Shown in pieces: positions 9,453-19,773 of a stretch of DNA of 35,297 bases; position 1 is the stretch's first letter; the number at the start of each line of letters is the position of its first letter. This stretch comes from Methylomonas sp. Its GTDB lineage: Bacteria > Pseudomonadota > Gammaproteobacteria > Methylococcales > Methylomonadaceae. The notes under the pieces were generated by a model that was not told the DNA's origin, did not search any database, and worked only from the letters and a program-made list of their open reading frames with translations. The DNA is taken from the NCBI GenBank assembly GCA_026988155.1, contig JALSLW010000077.1:1-35297 (forward strand), written 5' to 3'. The position numbers were made by a program, and so were the translations under genes.

Positions 9453-10538
9453 TTAAATAACAGCTTTGGGATATGAGCCCAAAATATTTAACAGATTGAC
9501 ATTCTGCTTTAAGGATTTCAATGCTTTGGCAACATTTTCATTATCTTTATGCCCTTCGATATCGATAAAGAAAACGTATTCCCACAAACCCTGCTTTGAA
9601 GGCCTAGATTCAATATGTGACATGCTAATGTTATATTTAGCAAATGGCTCAATAATTTGCTGTAAAGAACCAGCCCTGTTACCTGTAGACACTAGCAATG
9701 AAGTTTTATCAGCACCAGTTGATTCTGGTTCTTGCTGACCAATAATTATAAAACGTGTGGTGTTATTTGCCTCATCTTCGATATTCTGTTCCAAAATATC
9801 AAGATCATAGAGCTGAGCGGCTGCCTCACCTGCAATTGCCATCTTATCTTTACTGCCGCCAATTAACCGGGCAGCCTCAGCATTGCTACTGACAGCCGTA
9901 CAAACCACACCGGGCAAATGCGTATCAAGCCAATGCCGACATTGAGCCAGAGATTGCTGATGCGAAAAAACCTCTGTTATTTCACTAAGGTTTTTAGCAT
10001 GCCCCATCAAATTATGGTGTACTTTATATTCAACTTCACCGCATATTTTTAATGGCGAAATGATAAACCGGTCAAAAGTATGTGCAATGACCCCACCTGT
10101 TGAATTTTCTACCGGCACAACACCAAATTGGCAATGCTGCTTTTCAACCTCGGTAAATATTTCATAAATAGAACCCACGGGGACAGATTTTATTGCATGC
10201 CCAAAATGTTTGAATGTGGCCTGTTGAGTAAAGGTACCTGGCGGCCCCAAATAGGCAACTTCTAGAGGTTTTTCCAGAGCCAGGCAAGAGGACATCAATT
10301 CTCTAAAAAAACGTGCCGATGTTTTATCTGATAATGGCCCTGGATTTAATTCCTGGATACGGCGTAATACCAATGCTTCACGGTCTGGGCGATAAAAAGT
10401 ACCGGTTTCGCCTTGCGACACTTTGGTTTTGGCAACTTCTATTGCACAAGACGCTCGCTGGTTGATCAATTGCAGTATTTGACTGTCAATTGCATCAATT
10501 TTTTCTCTTAATTCAGATAGTGGAATAATCTCTGTCAT
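9453..10538 (-). CDS. pheA: Chorismate mutase / prephenate dehydratase (P-protein)
   Basis: This 361-residue protein has three domains in order. An AroQ-type chorismate mutase helix bundle spans about residues 1-90 (LSELREKIDAIDSQILQLIN). A prephenate dehydratase spans about 95-275 (AYLGPPGTFTQQA; NNTTRFIIIG). A C-terminal ACT regulatory domain carries the ESRPSK phenylalanine-binding motif. It converts chorismate to phenylpyruvate and is expected to be inhibited by phenylalanine. It sits between serC and hisC with short gaps. Confidence 0.97.
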   Translation of the reverse strand: MTEIIPLSELREKIDAIDSQILQLINQRASCAIEVAKTKVSQGETGTFYRPDREALVLRRIQELNPGPLSDKTSARFFRELMSSCLALEKPLEVAYLGPPGTFTQQATFKHFGHAIKSVPVGSIYEIFTEVEKQHCQFGVVPVENSTGGVIAHTFDRFIISPLKICGEVEYKVHHNLMGHAKNLSEITEVFSHQQSLAQCRHWLDTHLPGVVCTAVSSNAEAARLIGGSKDKMAIAGEAAAQLYDLDILEQNIEDEANNTTRFIIIGQQEPESTGADKTSLLVSTGNRAGSLQQIIEPFAKYNISMSHIESRPSKQGLWEYVFFIDIEGHKDNENVAKALKSLKQNVNLLNILGSYPKAVI

Positions 10539-10588
10539 CGCTGCTTATAAAACTTTATGCCTGTTCTATTAATATACCAAATGAACGA

Positions 10589-11671
10589 TTAGCCATGCGT
10601 TCTTTCAAATTCAGCCATAAATTCTATCAATGCTGCTACCCCTTCTTTAGGCATTGCATTATAGATACTGGCACGCATGCCGCCAACTGAGCGGTGGCCT
10701 TTTAACGAGCTTAACCCATTCTTTCCGGCAAGATTTAAAAAGTCCGCATCCAACTCTGCATTGGCCAAAACAAAAGGTACATTCATTCTCGAACGAAATG
10801 CTTCTTTAACAGGATTAGAGTACAAAGAGGATTTTTCTATCGCTTGATACAGCAGTCCAGACTTAGCTATATTATGCTGTTCCATTGCAGTAATGCCGCC
10901 AGCTTCCTTAACCCACTTCAATACCAGCCCAACTAGATACCAGTTATAGGTAGCAGGCGTATTTAACATAGAATCATTTTTAGCCTGTTGAGCATAGTCC
11001 AAAACTGAAGCAATTTTGCTATCCGCATGGCCAACCAAATCATCACGGACGATCACAACGGTTACTCCGGCAGGTCCCATATTTTTCTGGGAGCCAGCAT
11101 AGATAATTCCAAATTTACTGACGTCAACCGTTCGCGATAATATATTGGAGGACATATCACAGACTAGAGGCAAATCACCAAAATCAGGGATATCCTGAAA
11201 TTCAACGCCGTGAATCGTTTCATTTGCTGTGTAATGCAGATAGGCGGCATTCTCGTCAACATTCCAATCGTTATAATCAGGAATCTCTGTATAACCTGAT
11301 GCCTTAGAGTCTGCAGAGACAACAACCTTACAATGATTTTGCGCTTCTTTTAGAGCTTTGCTTGACCATGCCCCGGTATTGACATAACAGGCTTTATCCT
11401 TGCCTTTTAAAATATTCTGAGGAATTCCTGCAAATTGCCCTGTTGCACCGCCTTGCAAAAACAGTACTTTATAGTTAGCCGGAATATTAAGAAGCTCAAT
11501 TAAATCGCTTTTTAACTCCTCGGCTATTGACATAAATTCTTTGCCGCGGTGACTCATTTCCATCACGGACATGCCTGTACCGTGCCAATTCAAAAATTCC
11601 TCTTGGGCCTTTAATAAAACCGACTCGGGTAATGTAGACGGGCCTGCACTAAAATTAAAAATTCTGCTCAT
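10589..11671 (-). CDS. serC: Phosphoserine aminotransferase
   Basis: This 360-residue class V PLP enzyme makes 3-phosphoserine from phosphohydroxypyruvate and also serves pyridoxal phosphate synthesis. It begins with the family signature FNFSAGPSTLPE, has LFLQGGATGQF for phosphate binding and GSQKNMGPAGVT with the PLP lysine, and ends with GHRSVGGMRASIYNA. Length is standard. It starts 2 bases after the gyrA stop. In serine-cycle organisms such an enzyme links to C1 metabolism, but here the housekeeping context explains it. Confidence 0.97.
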   Translation of the reverse strand: MSRIFNFSAGPSTLPESVLLKAQEEFLNWHGTGMSVMEMSHRGKEFMSIAEELKSDLIELLNIPANYKVLFLQGGATGQFAGIPQNILKGKDKACYVNTGAWSSKALKEAQNHCKVVVSADSKASGYTEIPDYNDWNVDENAAYLHYTANETIHGVEFQDIPDFGDLPLVCDMSSNILSRTVDVSKFGIIYAGSQKNMGPAGVTVVIVRDDLVGHADSKIASVLDYAQQAKNDSMLNTPATYNWYLVGLVLKWVKEAGGITAMEQHNIAKSGLLYQAIEKSSLYSNPVKEAFRSRMNVPFVLANAELDADFLNLAGKNGLSSLKGHRSVGGMRASIYNAMPKEGVAALIEFMAEFERTHG

Positions 11672-11673
11672 TT

Positions 11674-14292
11674 TTACTCTTCTTCTCCTGAATTATCTTT
11701 TTCTTGGTCGGTGTCGATATCAGCATCTATATCAATTAATGCTAAATCATCCTCATCATCCAAACCATCTACGCGATCCACACCAACCACTTTTTCTTTT
11801 TTATCTAAACGAATAACTCGTACACCCTGAGTATTCCGTCCTACAATTGAAATCTCATCTACACGCGTTCTTACAAGAACGCCACCGCTGGTAATCAGCA
11901 TAATTTCATCAGTTTCATTAACTAATATAGCACCAACCAGCGCACCGTTACGGTCTGAGGTTTGCATGGCAATCATGCCCTGTCCGCCACGTTTATGCTG
12001 CGTAAACTGTTCAAGCAGCGTGCGTTTGCCATAGCCATTTTCTGTAATATTTAAAACAGTCCCTTCGGAGGAAACAATCAAAGAAATAACTTTCTGTCCT
12101 TCCTGCAGTCTGATGCCACGAACACCGGTGGCTGTTCTGCCCATAGACCGTACATCGGTTTCACTAAAGCAATTGGCCTTGCCAGAGCTGCTAAATAGCA
12201 ATATATTCTGTTGCCCATCCGTTACTGCGACACCTACCAAGGTATCATTCTCACGTAGGTCGATAGCTATTTTTCCATTAGTGCGCTGCCTTTCAAATTC
12301 TTTTAATGGCGTTTTCTTGACCGTACCGGCCGAAGTCGCCATAAAGATAAATTTGTCATCACTGTACTCACGAACGGTCAGCATGGCATTAATTTTTTCA
12401 TCTTTCTCCAAAGGCAATAAATTAACAAATGGCTTGCCCCGGGAACCCCTGCTTGCAACAGGTAAATGAAATACTTTTAGCCAATAGACTTTGCCGGCTG
12501 ATGAAAAACACAGAATAGTATCATGGGTATTAGCAATAATCAGTTTTTCAACGAAATCCAGCTCTTTAGTTTGCGTTGCCGACTTGCCCCGCCCACCCCT
12601 GCGCTGCGCTTTATAATCATCTAAAGGCTGCGATTTCACATAACCTTCATGCGACATGGTTACCACCATATCTTCTTCGGTAATTAAGTCTTCGGCTGAC
12701 AAGTTAAGATGATCTTGCAGTATTTCTGTACGCCTGTCATCAGAATACTGCAGTTTAATTTCTTCCAATTCTTCACGAATCACTTCCATCAAACGTACAT
12801 CACTGCCTAGGATTTCTAAATAGCCATCTATTAACTCAAGCAATTCCTGGTATTCTTTAACAATTTTATCTTGTTCTAAACCCGTTAAACGGTGCAGCCG
12901 CAAATCAAGTATCGCTTGGGTTTGCGCTTCCGACAGTCTATACGTGCCATCCTCCTGAGTACCAAATTCTTTAGATACACTATCTGGCCGCGTTCTATCA
13001 GCATCAGCATCTTCGAGCAATGCAGCAACCAAGCCTAACTCCCAGTTTTTAGCCAATAGCCTTTGTTTTGCCTCTGCAGGGTTTGCCGATGTTTTGATCA
13101 ATTCAATCATCTCATCAATATTTGCCAGCGCAATAGCCAAGCCCTCTAATACATGCGCCCTTTCCCGTGCCTTACGCAACAGATAAATTGTTCTACGAGT
13201 AACAATTTCACGGCGATGATTAACAAATGCAAACAGAATTTCTTTAAGGTTCATGCAATATGGCTGGCCATCACGAATAGCCACCATATTAATGCCAAAG
13301 ACTGTTTGCAACTGAGTCTGCTTATAAAGATTATTCAGCATAACCTCAGGAACCTCGCCTCTGCGCAATTCAATGACCATACGCATTCCGTCCTTATCAG
13401 ACTCGTCCCGTAAAGCAGTAATCCCTTCAATCTTGCCAAGCTTAACCATTTCGGCTATTTTTTCCAGCAATCTGGCTTTGTTTACCTGATAAGGTAATTC
13501 AGTCACAATAATTGACTGTTTGCCACTGCCTTCTCCGCCACGCTCTTCAAAGTGACAGCGCGAACGTAAATGAACCCTGCCCCGCCCTGTCATATAGGCA
13601 TCATAAATGCCAGATGCGCCATTTATGATCCCAGCCGTTGGAAAATCAGGACCAGGTATATGCTGAATCAAGTCAGGAATAGAACTTTCGGGGTTATCTA
13701 TCAACGCCAGGCAGGCACTAACTACTTCGCTAAGGTTATGAGGCGGAATATTTGTTGCCATTCCAACCGCAATGCCAGATGAGCCGTTAATCAGCAAGGT
13801 AGGAATGCGCGTTGGCATCACCGACGGTTCAGATTCAGATTCATCATAGTTAGCAACAAAATCAACAGTTTCCTTATCGAGATCAGCTAAAATCTGATGA
13901 GAAATCTTTGCCATGCGCACTTCGGTATAACGCATTGCCGCCGCCGAGTCACCATCAACAGAACCAAAATTGCCTTGCCCATCAATTAACATATAACGCA
14001 TAGAAAATGGCTGAGCCATACGAACGATGGTGTCGTAAACGGCCGTATCGCCATGCGGATGATACTTACCGATCACATCACCGACAACACGGGCTGATTT
14101 TTTATAGGGCTTGTTCCAATCATTTCCCAATACGCTCATTGCGTACAGCACTCGCCGATGAACAGGTTTTAATCCATCTCTAACATCTGGAAGCGCCCGA
14201 CCTACAATGACACTCATTGCATAATCAAGGTATGACTGTTTCATCTCGTCTTCGAGATTAACCGGGATAATTTCTTTAGCGAATTCTGACAT
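11674..14292 (-). CDS. gyrA: DNA gyrase subunit A
   Basis: This 872-residue protein is the DNA-breaking subunit of gyrase. The catalytic tyrosine is Y122 in AAMRYTEVR. The quinolone-determining stretch [13 protein letters not shown] carries Thr at position 83 and Asp at 87. The GyrA box QRRGGRGK near residue 560 opens the six-bladed C-terminal DNA-wrapping domain, and the tail ends in acidic residues (DNSGEEE). Length is normal. It is the first gene of the serC-pheA-hisC-tyrA/aroA-cmk operon, with a good -10 box about 100 bases upstream. Confidence 0.98.
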   Translation of the reverse strand: MSEFAKEIIPVNLEDEMKQSYLDYAMSVIVGRALPDVRDGLKPVHRRVLYAMSVLGNDWNKPYKKSARVVGDVIGKYHPHGDTAVYDTIVRMAQPFSMRYMLIDGQGNFGSVDGDSAAAMRYTEVRMAKISHQILADLDKETVDFVANYDESESEPSVMPTRIPTLLINGSSGIAVGMATNIPPHNLSEVVSACLALIDNPESSIPDLIQHIPGPDFPTAGIINGASGIYDAYMTGRGRVHLRSRCHFEERGGEGSGKQSIIVTELPYQVNKARLLEKIAEMVKLGKIEGITALRDESDKDGMRMVIELRRGEVPEVMLNNLYKQTQLQTVFGINMVAIRDGQPYCMNLKEILFAFVNHRREIVTRRTIYLLRKARERAHVLEGLAIALANIDEMIELIKTSANPAEAKQRLLAKNWELGLVAALLEDADADRTRPDSVSKEFGTQEDGTYRLSEAQTQAILDLRLHRLTGLEQDKIVKEYQELLELIDGYLEILGSDVRLMEVIREELEEIKLQYSDDRRTEILQDHLNLSAEDLITEEDMVVTMSHEGYVKSQPLDDYKAQRRGGRGKSATQTKELDFVEKLIIANTHDTILCFSSAGKVYWLKVFHLPVASRGSRGKPFVNLLPLEKDEKINAMLTVREYSDDKFIFMATSAGTVKKTPLKEFERQRTNGKIAIDLRENDTLVGVAVTDGQQNILLFSSSGKANCFSETDVRSMGRTATGVRGIRLQEGQKVISLIVSSEGTVLNITENGYGKRTLLEQFTQHKRGGQGMIAMQTSDRNGALVGAILVNETDEIMLITSGGVLVRTRVDEISIVGRNTQGVRVIRLDKKEKVVGVDRVDGLDDEDDLALIDIDADIDTDQEKDNSGEEE

Positions 14293-14386
14293 AGATCCGT
14301 TTGTTTGTGTTTATGCTGAAACAGCAATATTCCTTCGTGACACCGCAAATCAAAATAACGGCACAACTCAATAAAATAACTGATCA

Positions 14387-14395
14387 ATTATAACA
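14387..14395 (-). promoter_or_regulatory. Extended -10 promoter of the gyrA operon
   Basis: On the minus strand there is TGTTATAAT (14395-14387), a perfect TATAAT with the TG of an extended -10 element. No good -35 lies 17 bases upstream, which is acceptable for extended -10 promoters. It sits 95 bases before the gyrA ATG. The rest of the 14293-14481 gap holds nothing else I recognise. Confidence 0.55.
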
Positions 14396-14481
14396 AATAA
14401 ATCAACATAAAAGGAGAAAGCTTCTACAACCCGTCAAAAATAGCAAATAAAACACTACAGCTCAAAAGTAGGATGAACAGA

Positions 14482-15213
14482 TCAGTTTTCCTCATTGAAA
14501 AGTTCTCGCAGAAAGCTCTTCATAGCAACCCAAGACCGTCTGTCTGCCTCGGCCTGATAGACGGTCCCAAAACCGGGATCATTGGCAGCAGGGTTAGTAA
14601 AGGCATGCATGGCATGCCCATAAGTATGCGTTTGCCAGTCAGCTCCTGCCCTAGTTAATTCCTGCTGTAAAGCAGTTAGCTTTTCAGCAGGAACCATTGG
14701 ATCATCAGCCCCACATAAAACCAATAGTTTAGCTTTTATAGTCTGGTTTTGAGTTGGAACCTGCGACGCTTCCAGCAAGCCATGAAATGAAACCACACCC
14801 TTTATGTCGGCATTTGATCTGGCCAAATCCAACACACAAAGCCCGCCAAAACAAAACCCAATGGCGGCAATTTCCTTATCATCAACCCAAGGGAACAGCT
14901 TAACTGCATAAAGAGCCGCTTGCATTCGCCTTACCACCTTTCTGCGGTCATCCATAAACGGCTGCATTAAAGCTGAACATTCCTCATTGCCCTGCCCTAA
15001 TACGCCTTTTCCATACATATCAACTGCGAATGCAAAATAACCCAATTCGGCAAGCTTTATGGCCTTTTCTTCTACAAAACTATTGCGCCCGACCCAGGTA
15101 TGATTAACCATCACTGCTGGCCTACGATTTTCTATGGCATCATCATAGGCAAAAAAACCTTCGAGCAGGACATCTCCATCAAGATAGCCTACCGTATTAG
15201 AAACAATAGCCAT
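14482..15213 (-). CDS. Dienelactone hydrolase family protein
   Basis: This 243-residue alpha/beta hydrolase has the nucleophile motif GFCFGG with C121, an acid in CGADDPMVP (about D171) and a catalytic histidine in HAMHAFTNP (about H203). That Cys-Asp-His triad is the mark of dienelactone hydrolases. The true substrate is unknown; most family members in such genomes are not in an aromatic degradation cluster, and there is none here. It has no signal peptide. It is the last gene of a three-gene minus-strand unit, 11 bases after the Dabb-domain gene. Confidence 0.85.
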   Translation of the reverse strand: MAIVSNTVGYLDGDVLLEGFFAYDDAIENRRPAVMVNHTWVGRNSFVEEKAIKLAELGYFAFAVDMYGKGVLGQGNEECSALMQPFMDDRRKVVRRMQAALYAVKLFPWVDDKEIAAIGFCFGGLCVLDLARSNADIKGVVSFHGLLEASQVPTQNQTIKAKLLVLCGADDPMVPAEKLTALQQELTRAGADWQTHTYGHAMHAFTNPAANDPGFGTVYQAEADRRSWVAMKSFLRELFNEEN

Positions 15214-15224
15214 ATCACCATTCC

Positions 15225-15617
15225 TTAAGGACTGACAAAATCATAGGCAACCACTCTATTAACTAAGGGCTTAATTTTTTCTTTAAGGATCTTCTTATGC
15301 TCAGGGTCATTTAAATATGCCTTCATAGCAGCTTTATTCTTCATAGTGACAGTTACAGCAACATCAAATGTATCATCAACTATCATTCTGTCATTGGCCT
15401 GCACAACACCCACATGACGATTTATTATGCCTGGAAAATCATTAAGTGCCTCGCTTGCCTTAATGAAAGCGGTACGCTGCTTTTCGTTTCCGGGCTCTTT
15501 CAGCCAAACCATCACAACATGGGTAACCTTTTTATTTTCTTTTGCTGAAACTGAATAAGCTGTTACAGATAAAAAACATAGCAAACTAATTTGCATTAAA
15601 AGCCAAGCGTTTCTCAT
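15225..15617 (-). CDS. Exported Dabb (stress-responsive A/B barrel) protein
   Basis: This 130-residue protein starts with a signal peptide of about 25 residues (MRNAWLLMQISLLCFLSVTAYS). The mature part opens with KVTHVVMVWLK, the first strand of the Dabb dimeric ferredoxin-like barrel. It also has the usual V-x-V-x-D-D-T-F-D middle and ends VVAYDFVSP. The barrel family includes plant and bacterial proteins of mixed or unknown function. Its start overlaps the phosphatase stop by 4 bases, so the two are co-translated; a shared role is not obvious. Confidence 0.8.
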   Translation of the reverse strand: MRNAWLLMQISLLCFLSVTAYSVSAKENKKVTHVVMVWLKEPGNEKQRTAFIKASEALNDFPGIINRHVGVVQANDRMIVDDTFDVAVTVTMKNKAAMKAYLNDPEHKKILKEKIKPLVNRVVAYDFVSP

Positions 15618-16099
15618 ATTATTTCTCCAGATTGTTTTAATGAATTCAAAAAACCAGCCGACGCTTCTTCAACCATATCCAATACTCTTTCAAAACCATA
15701 TTTACCCCCATAATAAGGATCAGGAACTTCCAGTGTATCGAGATGCGGCGCATACTCTAAAAAATATTTTATTTTATGCTGATATTCTTCAGGGCAAAAT
15801 TCCATTATTATCCTATAGTTATCTTCATCCATAACCAATAAATAGTCAAAATCCTCATAGTCCCCAACAATAACTTTCCGCGCTTTTAAATGGGTAAGAT
15901 TCACCCCTCTATCCTTCGCCGCTTTTTGAGCCCTCAAGTCAGGCGTATCACCCGTATGATAAGCATGGGTTCCAGCCGAATCGATAATAAACCTATTCTC
16001 AATATTTTCTGATTTAACTAACGCCGCAAACACTCCTTCCGCTGTTGGAGAGCGGCAAATATTGCCCATGCAAACGAATAAAACCCTGATTTTTTCCAT
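15614..16099 (-). CDS. Low-molecular-weight protein tyrosine phosphatase
   Basis: This enzyme has 161 residues from the ATG at 16099. The catalytic P-loop is C10-M-G-N-I-C-R16 followed by SP (CX5R), and the general acid lies in VPDPYYGG (about D127). It should hydrolyse phosphotyrosine or small phosphate esters in the cytoplasm. An in-frame TTG about 24 bases upstream could extend it, but family members start just before the IRVLFVC strand, so the ATG is chosen. No tyrosine kinase or capsule genes lie nearby, so this is probably not the Wzb type of a capsule cluster. Confidence 0.92.
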   Translation of the reverse strand: MEKIRVLFVCMGNICRSPTAEGVFAALVKSENIENRFIIDSAGTHAYHTGDTPDLRAQKAAKDRGVNLTHLKARKVIVGDYEDFDYLLVMDEDNYRIIMEFCPEEYQHKIKYFLEYAPHLDTLEVPDPYYGGKYGFERVLDMVEEASAGFLNSLKQSGEII

Positions 16100-16251
16100 G
16101 ATACACCTTAAAGCCTGTAACAAAATGACTAAATTACTAAATCTAAACTGGAATTATAGCTTATTTGATCTACTATTTAACTAGGTGATCATGCCTTTAT
16201 TTAATAAAAAAACATATTTTTAATGGATTGAAAAATGAGGAGAATTCAGCA

Positions 16252-18003
16252 ATGCAATTAATGAACTGGCATTCAGTAGGTACGCGTGTTATTGCCATTA
16301 CCATGGGAACACTAACCATTATGGCAACCGGGCTATTAATCCTATATGCAAACAATGAAAAACAGAAAGTAATTGAATCAAATATTGTTGAAGCCAAACA
16401 ATTGCTGCTTGTTTCTGAATCTATCCGCACCAATACCATTAAAAAATGGGATCAAGGGGTTTTTAGTACCCAGCACCTAAGACAGCTTATTGAAAACAAA
16501 AACCCTACTGATGCAAAAGCTATTGTTATCGCCACAGTACCGGTTGCAACTGCTTGGAATGTTGTCCAGGAGAAAGCCAGAGAAAGCAATTTTCGATTTA
16601 AGGCACCCAGAATAGGCGCCAGAAATCCAAAAAACGAACCTGATGCCATTGAGCGTAAAGCATTGGTTTTTTTCCAAAACAACCTGTCTGCTAAAGAATA
16701 TCGCTATTATGATGAGGACAAAAATGAAGCTCGCTATTTTCGTCCAGTAAAACTAGATAAGCAATGTGAGCTTTGTCATGGAAATCCAGCGAATTCACAA
16801 AAACTCTGGGGCAATACAGCTGGAACAGACATTCTTGGCTACCCAATGGAAAACAAGCGGCAAGGTGACCTGCACGGTGCATTTGAAATAATCATACCGC
16901 TTTCAGACGATTTTGCGGCATTGCAAAATAATATATGGATAGCCATTGCATTTCTTGCTGTTACTTTATTAATCATTGGATGTACCGGATACTATGTAAT
17001 GAATAAAATAATAATCAGCCCATTAACCAGCCTTGCTTTAAGATTACAGGATATATGCAGTGGCGAGGGAGACCTGACAGCCCGCCTAGATGTAAAAGGG
17101 AAATCTGAATTTGCATGGGTTGCCAGCAGCTTTAATTCCTTTGTTAAAAAAATTGCAAAAACGATTAACAGCATAAGTGATACCAGCGAAAAACTGGCAA
17201 CGGCTTCTCATCAATTATCCCAAATTACCCAAAAAACAGAACAAGGTGTTGCAAGACAGCTCGCTGAAACCACTCAAGTAGCCACTGCCATGGAAGAAAT
17301 GACAGCAACCGTGCAGGAAGTTGCCAGAAATGCAGTTAGCGCATCAACTGCAGCCAGTACAGCTGATACTGAAGCGGCGAGCGGGAAGAATATTGTGACT
17401 GAAGCAATGGATGGTATCAATCTGCTTGCTTCTGAAGTAGAAAATGCGGCCAATGTTATCCATGAACTGCAAAATGACAGCAACAGTATTGGCGAAGTTC
17501 TCAGTGTTATCCAAGGCATAGCGGAACAGACTAATTTACTTGCATTAAATGCAGCCATTGAAGCGGCCCGTGCTGGCGAGCAGGGACGAGGTTTTGCAGT
17601 AGTGGCTGATGAAGTGCGAACATTGGCTAGCCGTACACAAAACTCAACCCTTGAAATCCAGCAGACCATCGAACGTCTTCAAAACCGTGCCAAAGAAGCG
17701 GTAGGTGTTATGGATAAAGGTAAAAAACAGGCTTTAACAAGCGTAGAACTTGCTTCTTCCGCAGGGACATCGATAACCACTATCAGTGAACGTATTGATA
17801 CTATCAGTGATATGAACAATCAAATTGCCGGTGCAGCTGAAGAGCAGACAGCCGTTGCAGAAGAAATCAACCGTAACATTAATAATATCAGTGCCGTTAC
17901 CAATGAAACATCAGAAGGGTCCAGAAATATATCCGAAGCATGTAAACAGCTATTGGCTCAGGCCGATCAATTAAGAACAACCGTAGGGCAGTTTAAAACA
18001 TAA
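16252..18003 (+). CDS. Chemoreceptor with haem-binding CxxCH sensor domain
   Basis: This is a 583-residue methyl-accepting chemotaxis protein. Transmembrane segment 1 is near residues 9-33. A periplasmic domain of about 190 residues follows and carries QCELCHGNP (CxxCH at about 172-176), which fits the Tll0287-like/DUF3365 haem c family. Transmembrane segment 2 is near 228-250. Then come a HAMP domain and a cytoplasmic signalling coil with the conserved hairpin tip [20 protein letters not shown]. It should signal to CheA/CheW. The haem suggests sensing of oxygen, NO or redox state. The ATG at 16252 has GGAG 9 bases upstream; a TTG at 16228 has no such site. No other che gene is in the window. 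Confidence 0.9.
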   Translation: MQLMNWHSVGTRVIAITMGTLTIMATGLLILYANNEKQKVIESNIVEAKQLLLVSESIRTNTIKKWDQGVFSTQHLRQLIENKNPTDAKAIVIATVPVATAWNVVQEKARESNFRFKAPRIGARNPKNEPDAIERKALVFFQNNLSAKEYRYYDEDKNEARYFRPVKLDKQCELCHGNPANSQKLWGNTAGTDILGYPMENKRQGDLHGAFEIIIPLSDDFAALQNNIWIAIAFLAVTLLIIGCTGYYVMNKIIISPLTSLALRLQDICSGEGDLTARLDVKGKSEFAWVASSFNSFVKKIAKTINSISDTSEKLATASHQLSQITQKTEQGVARQLAETTQVATAMEEMTATVQEVARNAVSASTAASTADTEAASGKNIVTEAMDGINLLASEVENAANVIHELQNDSNSIGEVLSVIQGIAEQTNLLALNAAIEAARAGEQGRGFAVVADEVRTLASRTQNSTLEIQQTIERLQNRAKEAVGVMDKGKKQALTSVELASSAGTSITTISERIDTISDMNNQIAGAAEEQTAVAEEINRNINNISAVTNETSEGSRNISEACKQLLAQADQLRTTVGQFKT

Positions 18004-18019
18004 TATTTAGCTTGCTTAG

Positions 18020-18063
18020 GAATGAGAATTTGATAACATCAAATAATGACTCAAAACTCATTC
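18020..18063 (+). promoter_or_regulatory. Nested inverted repeats in the ssb leader
   Basis: GAATGAG (18020-18026) pairs with CTCATTC (18057-18063), and inside it TTTGAT-AAC-ATCAAA (18029-18043) forms a second perfect hairpin. They fill the gap between the chemoreceptor stop and ssb. There is no T-tract after the inner hairpin, so terminator function is doubtful; a leader structure or operator is possible. The inner site resembles an FNR box but has a 3-base instead of a 4-base spacer. Confidence 0.4.
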
Positions 18064-18080
18064 TCTAAATAGGATAAATA

Positions 18081-18581
18081 ATGCTCAATAAAGTGACTTT
18101 AATCGGTAGATTAGGAGCTGACCCAGAAGTTAGATACATGCCTAGCGGCGGTGCTGTTACAAATCTAAATATGGCAACATCAAGACGCTGGAAAGATAGA
18201 CAGACTGGTGAGCGCCGAGAAGAAACTGAATGGCACCGTGTTGCCTTTTTTAACCGTCTGGCTGAGGTAGCCGGTGAATATTTAAGAAAAGGCAGTTTGA
18301 TTTATGTTGAAGGACGTATTCGTACACGGAAATGGCAGGACCAAAATGGTCAGGACAGATATACCACAGAGATTATTGCCGAACAGATGACAATGCTTGA
18401 TAGCAAAAGCGGAGGAACAGGAAATTTTAATGACGCCTCTAACACTGGCAATAACGTTAATCCCAGTCAGCCAGCCAATCCTCAAAAAACCACCCAGACA
18501 GCTAATCAGCCACAGCCCACAGCCCCCGAAACACCCCCTCCAGCATCTTATGAAGATTTTGATGATGATATACCTTTTTAG
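18081..18581 (+). CDS. ssb: Single-stranded DNA-binding protein
   Basis: This 166-residue protein has an N-terminal OB fold ([45 protein letters not shown]) across about residues 1-110. A low-complexity Gln/Pro/Asn linker follows, and the protein ends in the acidic tip DDDIPF that docks partner proteins such as RecQ, PriA or exonuclease I. Length is normal for a proteobacterial SSB. The start has AGGATA upstream. No LexA box (CTGT-N8-ACAG) is seen in the leader. Confidence 0.97.
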   Translation: MLNKVTLIGRLGADPEVRYMPSGGAVTNLNMATSRRWKDRQTGERREETEWHRVAFFNRLAEVAGEYLRKGSLIYVEGRIRTRKWQDQNGQDRYTTEIIAEQMTMLDSKSGGTGNFNDASNTGNNVNPSQPANPQKTTQTANQPQPTAPETPPPASYEDFDDDIPF

Positions 18582-18957
18582 CGAATGACCCTGTATAAAA
18601 TCGTAAAATATCGCACCTAAACCTCTTTTATCATGTGTTTTTACATCTATTAGTTTTGTAAGTGTAAAGAATAGTTTGGTCAGCTAATAAAAATTCTTCT
18701 AAAGCAGTTTGTTTGTATTCTGGTTTTCATACCTTAAGCAAGCACCTGCATGGGATGCCCTGCAAGCTGTTATATAGTTTACAAAAATATGCCAGCAGGA
18801 TTATGTACATGCTTTGCTATAGTTATGACATAAACATAAACATCAGCATTAAGAGAGGGTTTAAAATTTCCAGCAGTTATTAAACCCTTGCACCTTAATT
18901 TACTCATGTTTTACATCACTGATTAATTCTTTCTCTAAATAATCAGTGATGCTAATT
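18582..18957. repeat. Convergent gap with two inverted repeats
   Basis: This 376-base gap lies between the convergent ends of ssb and fhcC. It holds a perfect 9-bp inverted repeat AGGGTTTAA / TTAAACCCT (18856-18864 and 18880-18888). It also holds a perfect 12-bp one, CATCACTGATTA / TAATCAGTGATG (18914-18925 and 18940-18951), with a 14-base loop. The second lies 6 bases after the fhcC stop and probably ends or protects that transcript, although neither side has a good T-tract. I see no convincing gene in the rest. Confidence 0.6.
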
Positions 18958-19773
18958 TTAACTGCTCTTAACTAATACCTCACCACGCCCCATTTCGGCC
19001 ATATCTCCGCCATAGCGTTGAACCCTGTTAAACCTTGCACCATCTTGAGAAAATTTTGAATTTAATTTTTTAAAAGAAGCAAATAAAATAGGTAAAAATG
19101 CCAAAGTATGAATTCCGCAATCATTGAAAGTAGCGGATAGCTGTGGCTGGTTCCATAGCAGCAAAGTCCCTCTGCGCATGGCATAACCCAAATAGCGCCC
19201 TGTTGTACCCATCACTGCAATGGTACCTGCAATCATTCTTGAGCCACAATAATCACCTACGTCTCCTTCTATCAACAATACACCTCTACGCATATGGTCG
19301 CCTGCACGCTCACCGACATTGCCTTTAATCAATACCGTACCGCCCTTCATGCCTTGCTTATTGCCGGGTAAAGCTGCCGCTAAAAAGTCACCGGCATTCC
19401 CTTTTATTTCCAAATAGCCATTTTTCATTTCACAGGCTGCATAAATGCCGGTATTGCCATCAACTTTAATTGTACCTGCTTTCATTTCCTGGCCTAAATA
19501 AGCACCTACATCTCCCATAACGGTAATGCTGCCGCCGTCTAATTGCTTGCCGATAAAATCCAGTTTTGAAAAACTGCCTTCGATAATAATATTTTGAGCG
19601 TCAGAGCCTTTTATCCTAAACAGTTCATCTACTCGGATTTTTCTTTTGCCATTTTGCAATTCTATCTTAGCTATCTCTGCAGGGGTTAATCCTTCAAGTA
19701 AATTACAGACCAAAGGCGACATATCTACACGCTGATCCAAGCGCTGCTTCATCACAAATGTTAATGCACTCAT
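18958..19773 (-). CDS. fhcC: Formyltransferase/hydrolase complex subunit C
   Basis: This 271-residue protein is homologous to subunit C of archaeal formylmethanofuran dehydrogenase. Much of it is a right-handed beta-helix of short repeats, seen as recurring G-x-x-G-x-x-x-G-x-x-M-x-x-G (for example GDVGAYLGQEMKAGTIKVDG). In bacteria FhcC is a structural part of FhcABCD, which turns formyl-H4MPT into formate through a methanofuran-type carrier. The start overlaps the fhcD stop by 4 bases, and it is the last gene of fhcBADC. Confidence 0.95.
   Translation of the reverse strand: MSALTFVMKQRLDQRVDMSPLVCNLLEGLTPAEIAKIELQNGKRKIRVDELFRIKGSDAQNIIIEGSFSKLDFIGKQLDGGSITVMGDVGAYLGQEMKAGTIKVDGNTGIYAACEMKNGYLEIKGNAGDFLAAALPGNKQGMKGGTVLIKGNVGERAGDHMRRGVLLIEGDVGDYCGSRMIAGTIAVMGTTGRYLGYAMRRGTLLLWNQPQLSATFNDCGIHTLAFLPILFASFKKLNSKFSQDGARFNRVQRYGGDMAEMGRGEVLVKSS

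Noticed and set aside
8325-10538. hisC and pheA as a horizontally acquired insert
   Set aside because: The gene order matches the conserved gammaproteobacterial cluster and base use looks like the neighbours.
17274-17669. 131-codon open frame antisense to the chemoreceptor
   Set aside because: It mirrors the conserved signalling coil; Ala/Ser-rich shadow with no family match.
18029-18043. TTTGATAACATCAAA as an FNR/ANR box before ssb
   Set aside because: The spacer is 3 bases where the FNR consensus has 4, and ssb is not an expected target.
18779-18907. Minus-strand frame of 42 codons in the ssb-fhcC gap (starts MSKLRCKGLI)
   Set aside because: It has no ribosome site, overlaps an inverted repeat, and is of a length expected by chance in AT-rich DNA.
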